In this document: positions 11,116-23,123 of the stretch, piece by piece
How the letters are laid out: every line of letters begins with the position of its first letter
Numbering within the stretch: position 1 is the first letter of the stretch
NCBI RefSeq assembly: GCF_002127325.2
Contig: NC_035448.2
Location: forward strand, 120,050,538-120,114,537
From: Helianthus annuus
Lineage: Eukaryota; Streptophyta; Magnoliopsida; Asterales; Asteraceae
Reading direction: 5' to 3'
DNA: 64,000 nucleotides
Translations under genes and position numbers: made by a program
The notes under the pieces: model-generated
What the model saw: only the letters and a program-made list of their open reading frames with translations
What the model was told of the DNA's origin: nothing
Database searches by the model: none

Positions 11116-12327
11116 ATGGCAGCTGCTACATCTGGTGCAGTGTTAAATGGGCTAGGATCACCCTTCTTGACTGGTAGCAAGAGGAACCACAACTTGGCTG
11201 CACCAATTGGTGCCCCCATCAGCGGTGGTTCTGCCTCAGCCCCTAAGCGGGTTGTTATTGTTGCCGCGGTTGCTGCCAAGAAATCTTGGATCCCCGCGGT
11301 TAAAGGTGGCGGCAATTTGCTTGACCCCGAGTGGCTCGACGGATCGTAAGTCTTTTTATTTACAATAAAAAAACATTTTGTCTTGTTATGTTCCTCAAAT
11401 GGCACCCCGAGGCGGACCTAGCTAGTCCTAACATGGGTCGGCCGAGACCCATGAAAAAAAAATCCCGAGGGACACCTAAGAAATTTTGACATCAACCCTC
11501 ATGAAAATTTTATCTTTTTATTATGTGACACGAGTTGACCAGACTAGTAAAATCTAAAACTTAGTGGAGATGTATATGATCGGGCTCGTGGTACGATGAT
11601 ATTTCAGTGGTCCGTCAGTAATCCAAATTTACCGTTAAAAAAAAGATAATTGGCCTCTGAAAAGTTCAGACCCCCATGAAAAAAATATATGGGTGTGCGC
11701 ACTGTCTGCTATAAGTGGGGTTTTACGGGGTATGTTTGTTTGTCTTGTAATGTTTCTAACTAACATATTAAAAACAGGCTCCCAGGTGACTTTGGGTTCG
11801 ATCCGTTGGGCCTAGGAAAGGACCCAGCATTCCTAAAATGGTACAGAGAAGCGGAGTTGATCCACGGACGGTGGGCCATGGCTGCGGTCCTTGGCATCTT
11901 TGTGGGGCAGGCATGGAGCGGAATCCCATGGTTCGAAGCTGGAGCGGACCCAGGTGCCATTGCCCCTTTTTCATTCGGAAGTCTGTTGGGCACCCAACTC
12001 TTACTAATGGGTTGGGTTGAGAGCAAGAGATGGGTTGACTTCTTTAACCCAGAATCACAATCGGTTGAGTGGGCCACCCCATGGTCCAGAACAGCTGAAA
12101 ATTTTGCTAACTACACTGGTGAACAAGGATACCCGGGTGGTAAATTCTTTGACCCGTTAAGCTTTGCGGGCACGATCCAGAATGGAGTTTACGTTCCGGA
12201 TAGCGAGAAGCTTGACAGATTGAAGCTGGCTGAGATTAAGCATGCAAGACTTGCTATGGTTGCTATGCTAATTTTCTATTTTGAGGCAGGGCAGGGGAAA
12301 ACACCTCTAGGAGCTCTCGGTTTGTAA
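11116..12327 (+). CDS. LHCB6: Chlorophyll a/b-binding protein CP24, photosystem II minor antenna
   Basis: Two exons, 11116-11345 and 11778-12327, joined across a 432-bp GT-AG intron (donor GTAAGT, acceptor AAAACAG), encode 259 residues; family members are close to this length. The N-terminus ([14 protein letters not shown]) is a Ser/Ala-rich chloroplast transit peptide, with the mature protein starting near [12 protein letters not shown] (about residue 55). Helix B has the chlorophyll and salt-bridge motif E103-L-I-H106-G-R108-W-A-M. The third helix has E229-I-K-H232-A-R234-[23 protein letters not shown] forms the middle helix. The protein stops at [10 protein letters not shown] without the C-terminal amphipathic helix, as is typical of CP24. 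In the thylakoid, CP24 links trimeric LHCII to the PSII core with CP29. No premature stop or frameshift is visible. Light regulation is expected for the family. Confidence 0.97.
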
Positions 12328-13422
12328 GGGAAAAACGCGGGTTGTCTTATTACGCTTCCTTGTAATCATGTGATATGTAAATCTGTTTAGAGAAACACGA
12401 GGTTGAATCGATTCATAAACATGTACAAAAGCCAAAGTCAAATGGGTCAAACAGGTCGAAAATATAGATTATTATGGTAATAAATTTTTTTAACCATCAT
12501 AACTAACGAAACAACTATTTATACTATATGGACAAAAAAATGTTTGTGCTCATCTAACATGGCATGTTTCTATAGGAACCCATTATTACCCAACTTGCTC
12601 GACCGGCGCGACTCTAGAAGAGAAGCAGAAGTATGAATATGAAAACTAAAGGCACGAACTAGTTAGAATGAGCTCATTAAAAGTCATCCAGTTAATCTAA
12701 ACTGAAAAGGAAGGCAAAAGTTAACTTGTTTAAATCGAACTTACACCGCCATTCAAAAAAGAGAATGCACTAAATTGGTACAAAAACAGAATCAAATCAA
12801 ACTTTTACATCTTTCTCTTGGTGCTTCAAGTCTGTAAGTTGATCAAGGCAAAAGTTATTTCATAATAGGGAGGGACAAGATGATGCAAATGGGTGCTCAA
12901 TTGGTGTTGCATCATTCTAGTAGTAAATTTAGACTCACAACTCATAAGGTTACCGTGTCAAAATCCAATATTACAGAAGAAATTATACATCAACATGAAG
13001 ATGAAGAAGATGTTATACTCAACCATCCCCAGAGTAATTTGTGTGGTGGTTAGCTTTTTTATAGGTGTTATGGTTGGTAAATATACGACTGTCACTTGAT
13101 TTTTTGCTACATCTAAAATTGGTTTTTTTTATTACCGATCTCACATGGCACCGTTGCTAGGTCCAACCCTAGAAAGAATCCAACTTTTTTTTTGAACGGG
13201 GAAAAGACAATTGGTCTCTCTTTACCCAAAAAAAAGACAATTGGTCTCTCGATCCTCTTTTCTTAGTTAATATCTACTTAATTGGTACTTATTTTAAAAC
13301 TTAAAAAAACGATAAATGAACTTTTAACATGTATGTAACACATACATTTCTAGAGAGAAAAAAAAAGTATCAAAACCTCTTCTGTCCAGTTCCCCCGTAA
13401 AATATTTTAGTTTTTAAAGTAA
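12328..13422. other. CP24 3' flank, no gene seen
   Basis: The first part must hold the CP24 3' UTR; no unambiguous polyadenylation signal stands out. A short direct duplication of AAGACAATTGGTCTCTC occurs near 13206 and 13234. The frame at 12893-13099 has no recognisable features and I do not support it. Confidence 0.5.
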
Positions 13423-13443
13423 CTAGTTTTTCACTATCGCCGC
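13423..13443 (-). mobile_element. 3' tip of a minus-strand Helitron, split by insertion
   Basis: Read on the minus strand, this is the end of a Helitron: one hairpin arm (GCCGC on plus, 13439-13443), a short AT-rich spacer, then CTAG at 13423-13426 followed by T. The other hairpin arm lies at 25418-25430, because an LTR element inserted inside the hairpin. Joined, the end resembles the plus-strand Helitron ends at 49919 and 50743. Confidence 0.6.
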
Positions 13444-13974
13444 TGTTGAATCCCCAAATCCCTAAAGTCGTTCAAAGGGTTTGGCGGTACTAACCTTAGA
13501 TTCGGTGAGCCCCGGTTCAGGTTTGTGCTCTCGTCGTCACGGTGACGGTTCCTCTTGAGGGATGTCGGGTCTTGGGCTACAGCCACAGGTAGATCTAGTT
13601 AGAGGGCCCGAGGGGGTTCACCCCGTGGGCACTCCGACGCTCAAGTCAGTATCATGTATGGCAATGATAATTATAAGTGCAAGTAAGATGTATATATCCA
13701 GGAAGAGGGAGCAGAGATATTATATATGAGAGGGAGAAATAACCTTTTTTGTGGGGAAAAATGTTCTCCCCCTTCTTGGAGAAGGGAGTTCTCTTTGTAT
13801 AGTGAGACATTTGGGCCATAGCCCTAATGGGCCGATTCAAGAGTGGGCTTATCAGGACATGGCCCACCCAAACCAACTAAACATACCTAGAAAGACACAA
13901 GTGGGCTCGAGCCCAGCCACCAATCTAGGGCGATGAGCCCAGACGAGGAGCCCAAGCGGGGATCCTCGTCGTCA
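13444..13974 (-). repeat. 3' LTR of the LARD-like element
   Basis: It starts TGTTGAATCCCCAAATCCC and ends CCTCGTCGTCA on plus. It matches 24886-25417 over its full length apart from about a dozen substitutions and small indels. On the element strand it follows a purine-containing stretch (complement of AGTCATCCTTAGTCCC). The same motif sits next to the Tat LTR at 38837. Confidence 0.85.
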
Positions 13975-14913
13975 AGTCATCCTTAGTCCCAGTCTATTCA
14001 CTCATGAATGGGCGCAGGACTTGTTCCAGTCCCTGACAATCTAGGCGGGTCGTTATCCGCCCTTCAACCGTTCCCCCTATCCGTCGGGTAAGCATAGTCT
14101 AAGGCACGTCATCCCAAACCAATCTACTTTGTCGTCCGTGGGGTGACTGTGACAACCCTCACAAAACCAGGTATCCGTACGATTTAATTAATAATTAATT
14201 ATTACTTGATTATTGTGCTTAACTGAAATTACTGATGAACTGCTACTTGACTGTTGATACTTGTACATACTTGCATCATACTCTATTTGCTGTCACTACA
14301 TTATTTACATATTGAACTTTAGTGACAAACATGATGCACAAAAGCACAGTAGCACTATGAACGGATAACCTATTGAACATGCTGATAAAGCCAGCATCAG
14401 GCAGATACTGCCTCTAAGGCCTGTATGAGCCAGATTTATTTTACTACACCCATAGTGAGTGTAGGGATACAAGGGTTGTAGAACTGCATCTCCAAGAATA
14501 AGTTACAGTGGCTGGATGTGCCTAAAACGTACACTGAGCACAAAACACAGCACTTTAATTAACATTTCAGCTTCTGGCTAACTAATAAAGTGCCAAAACA
14601 TGAGAAAATATTCCTGACACTTTGAAGAATAAGTTGTGTCACTAAAAATGTTATTAACGACACTTAAAAGCTTTATTAAGCGCTTTAACGGATTACTATC
14701 CAACCGAACAACCGGACTTTACCCGGAACATAAAAATATTGACATTCATATTATTGGTCTTTTTCTAAGCCAGTTAGGGTCCCTGAACACCCTAACACCC
14801 GCTTTAAAACACCACACGCAACTAACCAAGTTAATCCCTAAACTTAACTTAGTTAGCTTAACTAAGTGCCTAACTAGTGGTTAGAATTCAACTAGCTTAC
14901 CCCCCCCCCCAAT

Positions 14914-15032
14914 GACCGATTTCGGTCCCCATGTAACAAGTCTTGTACCACTTTTCATTTTAATATTACTTGGTGTCCCATATCTAGACAACACAAGATC
15001 CTTTGGTCCTTAATTCCACTTTTGCCTATAAG
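14914..15032 (+). promoter_or_regulatory. LTR promoter: palindrome plus TATA box
   Basis: GACCGATTTCGGTC (14914-14927, 6-bp arms around TT) lies about 100 bp upstream of CTATAAGTATG (TATA at 15027-15032). Confidence 0.4.
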
Positions 15033-16994
15033 TATGAGAGATGGCGCTAGAGATCATTCACTCCACACAACACACAAAAATTACTCTCTCCCTCTTGCTC
15101 TATACTCACGGCCGAACACCCCCCTTGGCACCCCATCCATTTTCGATTTCTATCTTGCAAGTTCCAAGCTCTACAAGTGTCAAGGGTCACGTATTAGGAA
15201 GCTCGGAGCAAACGGAAGGCGAAGGACCTCACTCTCTAGCTTTTATCCACCCGATTTACGTCTAGATTCTTCCCTAGCCTCGAGCTAGAGGTACAATGCT
15301 TAAAACACTCTCTCGAACTAATCTAAAGTGGTTAATACGATGTGTAACGATTAAAACTCGGAATCTTGCAATTCGAAGCATTAAAGTCTACTAAAAACAT
15401 GGAAAATGATGGATAAAAGCTCACTAGTTGTGTAAATGTTGTAGTAATTGAAAGTTGTGATTATGTAGACCCGATCTATGATGTGGTAGCTCGGATCATC
15501 GTTTAACCCGATTTGATCATGGTCATGGATCATGACATAAGCTTGTTTTGAATGAGACAAGGGTTAAAAGGTGAAACTCTACCACACGCGAACCATGAAC
15601 TTGTGTAAAAGCGTCTTACTTGGGGAATAGTGTTTAAAACTAGCAGATCTACGTATCTGCAAGTGGTATTTTCAAAGGACCAAGCGTCCAAGAAATCATG
15701 TTTTTCTAAAAATGGAACTTACACTAACAAGCATGATATTTTTTTTATAAACCACAAGTGTGTAAACACTTGTGAAACGAAAAGTTTCGACAAAATAACA
15801 GTCTTTGTGAAAGATGACGAGAAGTTGTAAAGATGGGTTTACTCTAAAAACGAGGTTTTTACGAGATCAAATTACTTTATATAAAGATCCACAAAATATA
15901 ATGGGATTTACACTATAGTTGCGGAAAAACTACAAGTTCATGCGATTATGCGATTTACATACTTGTCAACTAGTTTGATGTGTCGGAAATTGTTTGACTA
16001 AATAAGGAAGTTGTTGAAATTGATTTAGTAAAAGAAAATGATACGCTTGAAAGCGTGGCCACCTCCAGTTACAGAGGAAACTCTGGCGAAATTTTTCTAA
16101 AAACCTAACACTTAAAACTATTTACACTACAAGTGTTAGAACTATTTTTGACATGTTTTCGAGATATAAATTTCGCCATGAGTTTACTTATAAATATTCG
16201 GAGCTAAACGTGATAAATATATATTTAGTAAATATATTTTCACAACATTGTTATGATTATTTGTGAAAATACATAAATATTATTTTTAGAGTAAAAATAA
16301 TATTCTCGAACGTTAACAGATCCAAAATAATACAAACGTGTACACGACAAACATATAAGTTACACCGGTAATTATTATTACCACTTAATCGTTAAAACGT
16401 AACTTACGCATTATACGGAAATATTTATGAACGCGTATTCTATCAACGTATTATTTTTGGAAGTGTTACATGAAGTGAAAATATAATGTTTTTGAGAAAA
16501 ATATTTATATTTTGGAGTTAGAAATAAAATATATATTAAGTGAGACTTAATGATATAATTTGAAATCACATGTATTAAATCCCCCATCCTTGGGAAGGAG
16601 ATTAACTACCAAGTATATACGAAAAGTAAACCCGAAATAGTTGTCTAACTATTTCCCCAAAAGCTTAAACTATAAAGCTAAGGCACGGCCGTCCGTCTAA
16701 TAGAATTAGCACATGTAGGTCGTTGCACAGCTGCCTGATTTGGAGTACTTGGTAGAGACGCACCGACTGTGAGTTCATGTCCCCCTTTTTCTCTTAACTG
16801 TTTTCAGTTTTCTAAACTGCGGGGGTGAAATACATGTTACTATGATTACGAATATTTCTTACATGGTATGGTCAGCTAAGGAAGGAACTGTTAGGTTATG
16901 TGATTTGGGTAGGTGAAACCTTAAGAACATTAGTCCTCGTAGTACGATCGAGGGATACAAGTGATAGGCCTATTTGAGCATAACAAACCCCACC

Positions 16995-17164
16995 CATGCG
17001 CCCTAAGGTTGGACCATGTGGTGACCTTGTCTTAACACCACCCATGCGCCCGCAGGTTGGACCATGTGGTGACCTTGTCGTAACACCACCCATGCGCCGG
17101 CAGGTTGGACCATGTGGTGACCTTGTCCTATCCCCTCCCATGCGCCCGCAGGTTGGACCATGTG
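16995..17164 (+). repeat. 48-bp tandem repeat, about 3.5 copies, inside an LTR
   Basis: Units start CCATGCGCCC and contain GCAGGTTGGACCATGTGG. Because 48 is divisible by three, open frames appear on both strands; they are artefacts of the repeat. The first unit differs (CTAAGGTTGG). Confidence 0.85.
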
Positions 17165-17643
17165 GTTACACATTAACTGATATGTTTCCCTATTTGCTTT
17201 CATACCAGAGTTTACAAAATATTCACACTTACAATGATTATAAAGGTTTATTCGCGCGCACCTACTAAACACATGAACCCGCTCAACATTATTGTTGATT
17301 TTTCAACTTACATGTATTTCAGGGAATTAAAGGATCTGGCGCGGTATGACACGTTTTCCCGTTGCACTAGTTACGAGGTCATCCTGGTTTGGGAATGTGA
17401 CTCTTTCCTGGACAAGTCACAGTCCTTAAACTCTGTTTATGTCATGTTAATGTTTGTGTTGTTGAACAACGTCGTTAGGATGTGTTTCCTATGAGACAGT
17501 GTTGTTGTATTTGGTTTTTAAAACTTAATTAAATGGATGATCTTGCATGGTTTTATTTCATATAGCTTTGTTATGGTTAAGCTATGGTATTAAGAAGTCA
17601 CGCCAAAATAACCACGCTTCCGCAAAGCCAGGGTGTGACAGCT

Positions 17644-17655
17644 TGGTATCAGAGC
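17644..17655 (+). other. Primer binding site, initiator tRNA-Met type
   Basis: TGGTATCAGAGC begins 3 bases after the LTR end at 17640. It complements the 3' end of initiator methionine tRNA, the usual primer of chromoviruses. Confidence 0.85.
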
Positions 17656-17810
17656 TCAGATCATAGCGAACTAGGATTCCTTCTCGAGTCTAGACTATGA
17701 TCACTAGGGCTCTCACGAAAACATTTTTACTGCATACCACTTAAGTCCAGATCCAAAACCTTTTTATAAACAAATGTTGAGCACATTTTATTTATTTATT
17801 ATTTAGACTC

Positions 17811-18115
17811 AGTCTTCGAGGCCGAGGCTCGGTCTTGGAGGCCGAGGCTCGATCTTAGAGATCAAGGTAGATGGCTAGCTAGGCTAGGAAGAATAGGCTC
17901 AGTCTTGGAGGCCGAGGCTCGATCTTAGAGATCGAGGTAGATGGCTAGTGAGACTAGGGAGAGTAGGCTCAGTCATGGAAGCTGAGGCTCGGTCATGGAG
18001 GCCGAGGCTCGATCTAGGAGGTCGAGGTAGATAGAGCTGCCTTGGAGGCTGGGAGGAATTTGGCTAGTGGGACCAGGAATATCAGTCTGGGAGGCTGGGA
18101 GGCTAGTGGGACTAG
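17811..18115 (+). repeat. Degenerate GAGGCCGAGGCTCG tandem repeats in chromovirus leader
   Basis: Repeated units such as CTCGGTCTTGGAGGCCGAGG and GATCTTAGAGATCGAGGTAGATGGCTAG occur several times with variants, ending with GGGAGGCTAGTGGGACTAGGA copies. They lie between the primer site and the gag remnant. No coding function is proposed. Confidence 0.65.
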
Positions 18116-18217
18116 GAGAATTATTTGATTGCTTATTACTGACTAACATGTTTATATGTTGATGTGATTGATTGTTATACGTATATGTGTTTTTGTTACA
18201 AACGTCATGCTTTCATC

Positions 18218-19520
18218 ATGTACAAGAAAGATGGACACTACGAATCCCTTGGCCATAGCATAAGACGACATAGTTCATCGGAGCACGAGGTGCACATTTC
18301 CGATACTACCGGCACAGACAATGACGACATTCAGCCCTTTGCGCTGCCTGAAGTCGTAGCAGAGCCTACTGATGGCCATCTTGTTGGGAATTTGCCACTC
18401 GCGGTGATCCCTGCTCCTGTGCCCCTTGCCGCTTATCCCATTGTTGATATGCCCCCGACATGGCCTTTGTCGACGATAACGATCTACTAGAGGAGGACCC
18501 ATTCGAGGGCGAGGCCCTATTGCTGCTGGTATTAGCCTACTGCTTGCGGACGCTCCTGCAGGGGAAACTCATGCCCATTCCCCTGTCCCAGACTCATTGA
18601 GTTTCCGACATCCGCATTTTTGCATATACAGGGAGTGCAGCACCATTCACACGACGCCGACCCTGATACGGCATCATTAGCTGCACCGTTTCCTGCACAC
18701 AGCTTTGAGCTTGATCACAGTATTGAGGGTGAACCTGTTCTTCAACATGGTTTTGATCCAGACCATGACCTTGAGTTCATACACTTAGACCAGCCCTTGG
18801 AGGATCCTGCACCCCCCCCCCCCCGGTGATGGTTGATCCAGCTGATTTTTGAGATGGAGTTTGTGATCCGGAGCCAGCCGTGGCCCTGAGCCAGGCGTTG
18901 CTCTTGACCCCGCATTGGAGCATGACCCTGTTCATGCCAATGCACCTGCTGTTGCTCCTTGGTTGATCATCTGCTTGGACGAGAGAAAACATGGGGTAAC
19001 TGTGCAAGATAATTTATTATTACGGGGGCCCATGTAATAACGACTTGTAGTGCACAGAAATCCTGGTGGACTCTGCGGGTCAAGCTAATGAAAACCAATG
19101 TAGCAGGAAATAACTCGAACACGAATGACCAAGGCGACGTAGCCTCGAGTTCATTCTATTACAAGCAGCAAGCCAAATTGGCAAGCCTATGTGAAGGCTC
19201 AAAAATTTATTTCCCCACTCATGCATTGAGTATATTTGCGTGTGGAGTTGGGTGATTACATGATGGCTTATGGTGCTATGTATCTCATTGACAATTGGAA
19301 AGTTGTCTAACCCACTTCAAGCCATTTCGGCAGAAGAGAATGCCACCCAGGCGTGACACAAACACTAGTATGTTGCCAAGGATAGAAGCCGACCTGCAAA
19401 AACGCAACTCACAGGCAATTGCATGACATGAAGCTCTCCGCTTTTAGCACAGCAATGGCACTACTGGAAATAACCCCCCAGCTGACTGCACCTATAAGCA
19501 GTTCCTTAGATGCATTTCGA
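18218..19520 (+). pseudogene. Decayed gag of nested chromovirus
   Basis: A frame at about 18218-18490 encodes YKKDGHYESLGHSIRRHSSS followed by acidic and proline-rich sequence (EVVAEPTDG, LAVIPAPVPLAAYP). In a shifted frame come HHSHDADPDTASLAAP and DPDHDLEFIHLDQPLEDP (about 18650-18815). A third piece at 19338-19520 reads MPPRRDTNT, then, after a stop, NNPPADCTYKQFLRC, the typical start of a chromovirus gag. Stops and frameshifts separate the pieces, so it cannot make a capsid protein. Similar acidic, DPDH-rich leaders are, from memory, common in Asteraceae gypsy elements. Pol and the 3' LTR are absent, and the junction with the host LARD is somewhere near 19520. Confidence 0.6.
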
Positions 19521-19679
19521 TCAGAGTACTCGTTCGAGAGTAATTTCTCAAAGGGCATCGACCGGGATGCCTTGTTTACCGTGTTATACTCTTTGTATTG
19601 TGTTCCTCTAATGAGGGTTTTTGTAATTCTTGAACTGTTAAAACTTTCTCATGAATTTTCTTTGTACCCTGTTTAAGCC

Positions 19680-20140
19680 GTTAAGACTTTCTATGGCTCG
19701 CTCTGTAACTTTTTAAGTTGTTAAAGCTTTATATAAGTTCGCTCTGTCACTGGTTTATGTTGTTAAAGCTTTGTACAAGTTTGCTTCGTAACCTGCTTGG
19801 GTTGTTAAAGCTTTCTATTGTTTGCTTTGTCACTCGTTTAAGTTGTTAAAGCTTTATATAGGTTTGCTTTGTTACTCGTTTAAGTTGTTAAAGCTTTATA
19901 TAAGTTTGCTTTGTCAATCGTTTAAGTTGTTAAAGCTTTATATAGGTTTGCTTTGTTACTTGTTTAAGTTGTTAAAGCTTTATATAGGTTTGCTTTGTTA
20001 CTTGTTTAAGTTGTTAAAGCTTTATATAAGTTTGCTTTGTCACTCGTTTAAGTTGTTAAAGCTTTATATAAGTTTGCTTCGTAACTTGCTTGAGTTGTAA
20101 AGGCTTTGCCTAGGCCCGCTTTGTAACTTGTTTTAAGTTG
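19680..20140 (+). repeat. 42-bp tandem repeat array, about 10 copies
   Basis: The unit core is GTTGTTAAAGCTTTATATA followed by GGTTTGCTTTGTTACTCGTTTAA, with variation at the array edges. The open frame at 19822-20100 (repeating SFKLLKLYIGLLC) exists only because 42 is a multiple of three. It lies in the LARD interior. Confidence 0.9.
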
Positions 20141-21268
20141 TTAAAGCTTCGGTTGGGCCTGTTGTCCAATGGCGTTTGGGCCACTTGGACTTTCATATGC
20201 CTGCTTCAGCGTTTTTTGGACGTAGTCGACTTAGTCCAAGCCCCACGGCCGAGCTTTGCCTTGTTTTGATTAAGGCGACATGTCTGTATGCCTATGTACA
20301 TGTTCATTTTATTGTAAGATCGTTCGGCACGTCTGCCTAGATGATCCTGTTTGACCCGTTAGCAAGGTTCTCAAACCGTTCAGGTTTTTGTTCTTCAAGA
20401 AGGGATGGCATCTTCTCCTTTTGGAGGGGTTTTATGAGGCCTTTAAAAACACTTGTTATGTAAAGGGAAACTTCCTATGTGAGTCCTTGTTAAGGGCTCT
20501 TTCCTCCCCTGAGGGGTGTTGTAATTCTCTAAAAATGGGTGCCCATGGAATGTGCAACCCTCTCTCTTGGAGAGACTTCTTTAAACGTATGCGACCCCGA
20601 GATGGGGTATGCGACCCCGAGATGGGGCTCCTCTTCTTTGGAGAGATACTTTCTAAAACACAGACCTGTGGCGGAGATCTTTTCTTTTCAAGGAAAGGAT
20701 TCTTCAGATTTGAAGTCCCTTGTCAAGGGGGCTCTCCCCCCCTCTTTTTTTTTTTGAATAAGTTGTTCAGGTGCAAAATTTCAAAGAGGAATTTTCTCAT
20801 ATATCAAATCCAAGGGATGTACTTTCCCGTCCTTAGAAGGAACTTTACCAATACTTGATCCCGTAGCCGGGTGTACTTATGTTTGTTGAATAGACTTCTG
20901 CAATACTTAATCCCATGGGAGGGGATACCCTCCTTTTCTTGGGAGAAACTTGTTCCTGTTCGTTGAAGAGACTTACGAGACCCCTAATCACATAGGGGGG
21001 ACATCCTCATTTTTTCGGAGGTGGCTCCTCCAAGACTTAATCCTCAGATATACTAATCCCCATCGTGAAACTCCCACTTTAATTACCTCCCACATTTAAG
21101 TTTCAAATAATGACACATTGGATCCTCGACTCATTTACTCCCACTTTAATTACCTCCCACATTCCTCTTGTATTTTCATTCAATTCAACTTTTGATTAAT
21201 GACCGAACGACCCCTGTACTTCCTCATTTCATATTCTTTGAAGGAGCTTCTTCAAGGCTGAATCTCGA
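20141..21268. other. LARD interior, no gene seen
   Basis: It carries repeated GAGATGGGG-type and CTTTGGAGAGA-type phrases and poly-T runs. The frame at 20388-20858 has no recognisable domain and ends in the same repeat style as its neighbours, so I treat it as non-coding. Confidence 0.5.
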
Positions 21269-21545
21269 GTGAGGGATATGTTCCTTCCTATTCTTGGAAG
21301 GAGTTTCTTTAAGATTGGATCCCGCTGGAGGGATCTGTTCCTTCCTATTCTTGGAAGGGGCTTCTTTAAGACTGGATCCCGCTGGAGGGATATGTTCCTT
21401 CCTATTCTTGGAAGGAGTTTCTTTAAGAATGGATCCCGCTGGAGGGATGTGTTCCTTCCTATTCTTGGAAGGGGCTTCTTTAAGACTGGATCCCGCTGGA
21501 GGGATATGTTCCTTCCTATTCTTGGAAGGAGTTTCTTCAAGACTT
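21269..21545 (+). repeat. 57-bp tandem repeat, about 5 copies
   Basis: The unit is about GGATCCCGCTGGAGGGATAT followed by GTTCCTTCCTATTCTTGGAA and GGAGTTTCTTTAAGACT. Neighbouring copies differ by a few bases. Four open frames on both strands are produced by this array. Confidence 0.9.
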
Positions 21546-22079
21546 AGTCTTAAGTAAGGGGTATGTTCCTGTTTACGAAAGGGACTTCTAAAATACTTGA
21601 TCCAAGATAATGGGATATTCTTCATATTCTTGGATGGAACTTTTCCTGGACGTAGTTATACGTTCCTGTTCTTGCAAGCGACTGCTGAGGTACCTTGTCC
21701 ACAAGAGAAGGTATTTTCTTGTTGATGGAAGGGACTTCCGAAATGCTTTAGTCTTTAGGAGAGAATATCGTTATGTTCAAGGAGACCAGGGTTTCTTGAG
21801 CACGAAAGACCGTAGAAGGACTTCACTTTCCCCTTAAAGCGAAGATATGCTTATTAAGGTTTCCCTCTTTTTCTTTTTCCTTGTAGCATCTTTGTAGATG
21901 CTAGCTGATGGGAGGAGCTCATTTCCCCCTAAGATATAGAGTATAAGTGTTGGGAACTTATTGTGCGGATTATTTTTCTCCATGGAAGAGACTGAATTAG
22001 CAGCTCGCAGGAGGGGGTTCTTCCTTCCTTCAAGGAGTGAGTGTCCCGGATTATGGATTAATAACGCAGTCCAGGGAGT

Positions 22080-22310
22080 GTTTCGCATTCTGGCGAGGAG
22101 CCAAATATGCAGCCCAGGCTTCCCATTTCTTCAAGTAAAGGATTAGTGACATAGCCCACTGATTCTTTTTCCCTTCAGGGTAGGAGCCAGATACACATCC
22201 TTGGCTTTTCCCTGTTTTAAAGCTGAGGACGAATGATGTAGCTTACTGATTCTTTTTCCTTCAGGGAAGGAGCCAAATACACATCCCAGGCTTTTCTTTT
22301 CTTCCAGTGG
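22080..22310 (+). repeat. Imperfect repeat of about 105 bp, 2-3 copies
   Basis: GGAGCCA(A/G)ATACACATCC followed by a T-rich stretch and TACTGATTCTTTTTCC(C)TTCAGGG is repeated near 22100, 22190 and 22270 with small changes. It belongs to the LARD interior. Confidence 0.5.
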
Positions 22311-23123
22311 ATGAGTTAGTAAGGCAGTTCATGCCCATTCCCCCTCCCTCCCCCTTTTTTTGTTTTTGAGATCTTCGAACATGAGAACTTATGGAGGTGC
22401 TTAATCCTTTTCGGAGGAGGTAATACAAAAATAGAGATCCCTTCGAGAAGTCTTCAATGTAGGACCCAATGGTGTTATACCATGCTAGCTCCCCAGTTCA
22501 GTGTTGTCAAGCGTAGTTGGTAATACTGAACTTATGAAATAGGCTATCCTTGAGCCCGTCTGTCTAGACCCTCGGTTGTGAATGAAGAACATAGTTACTT
22601 TTGATGAGTATCAGAAGTCTTCTAAATCATAATCACTTCTAATGAGTGATGTCTTTATCTGAGACACGATAGCACGCAAGGATATAACCGATAGATGTAT
22701 CCGGCGGATGATTCTTTGTTGAATGAGAGTAGCCCGTGGTTAGCAAAAACTCTTGTTTCTCTGGTGCATATCATCCAGTCCAATATTAGCCTTTGTCGAC
22801 CTATCCCGTAGGTCGTGACTAATAGCTTCTTGTGTTGTTCATGTCCATGCTTCGATACTTGCCACGAAAACACTTTCAAAGAAGTAAGTCATACCAAAGA
22901 TCAATTTGCCCATGTGTTAAACATGTTGTGTTGTGTGTACAAGTACTTGTGCCTCATGCTTTATTTTGTGAAGACATATGATCATCATATCGTTAATGGG
23001 GGTAGCCTACGTACCCTAACAACGTTATAATGGGAACAATAAATTTGTGTCTAGAAGTGGTGTATGATGCAAGACTTCGGAGAAGGGCCTTGCGTAAATG
23101 TTTTGTGTTAGGGTCTAGAGATG

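Larger units (their letters stand above)
14148..17640 (+). repeat. 5' LTR of nested chromovirus (Tekay/Del-like)
   Basis: It begins TGTGACAACCCTC and ends CCAGGGTGTGACA, immediately followed by a methionine-tRNA primer site, so it is a 5' LTR in plus orientation of 3.5 kb. A poly-C run lies at about 14901-14910. A conserved block at 16768-16850 is shared with the LTR at 236-4058, as is a CATGTATTTCAGGGAATTA motif near 17311-17329 (also at 3708-3726). It carries a 48-bp tandem array at 16995-17164. No matching 3' LTR exists in the window. Confidence 0.8.

Noticed and set aside
16896..17272. Frames on both strands with repeated GPCGDLVLTPPMRPQV-like peptides
   Set aside because: Produced by a 48-bp tandem repeat inside an LTR.
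17644..17655. Possible tRNA gene because of the TGGTATCAGAGC tRNA-Met tail
   Set aside because: Only the 12-base primer complement is present, right after an LTR end; there is no cloverleaf.
19822..20100. A repeat-protein-like frame
   Set aside because: The 42-bp array is a multiple of three; the array continues beyond the frame and varies like non-coding DNA.
21224..21625. Four repeat-rich frames on both strands
   Set aside because: All are shadows of the 57-bp tandem array.
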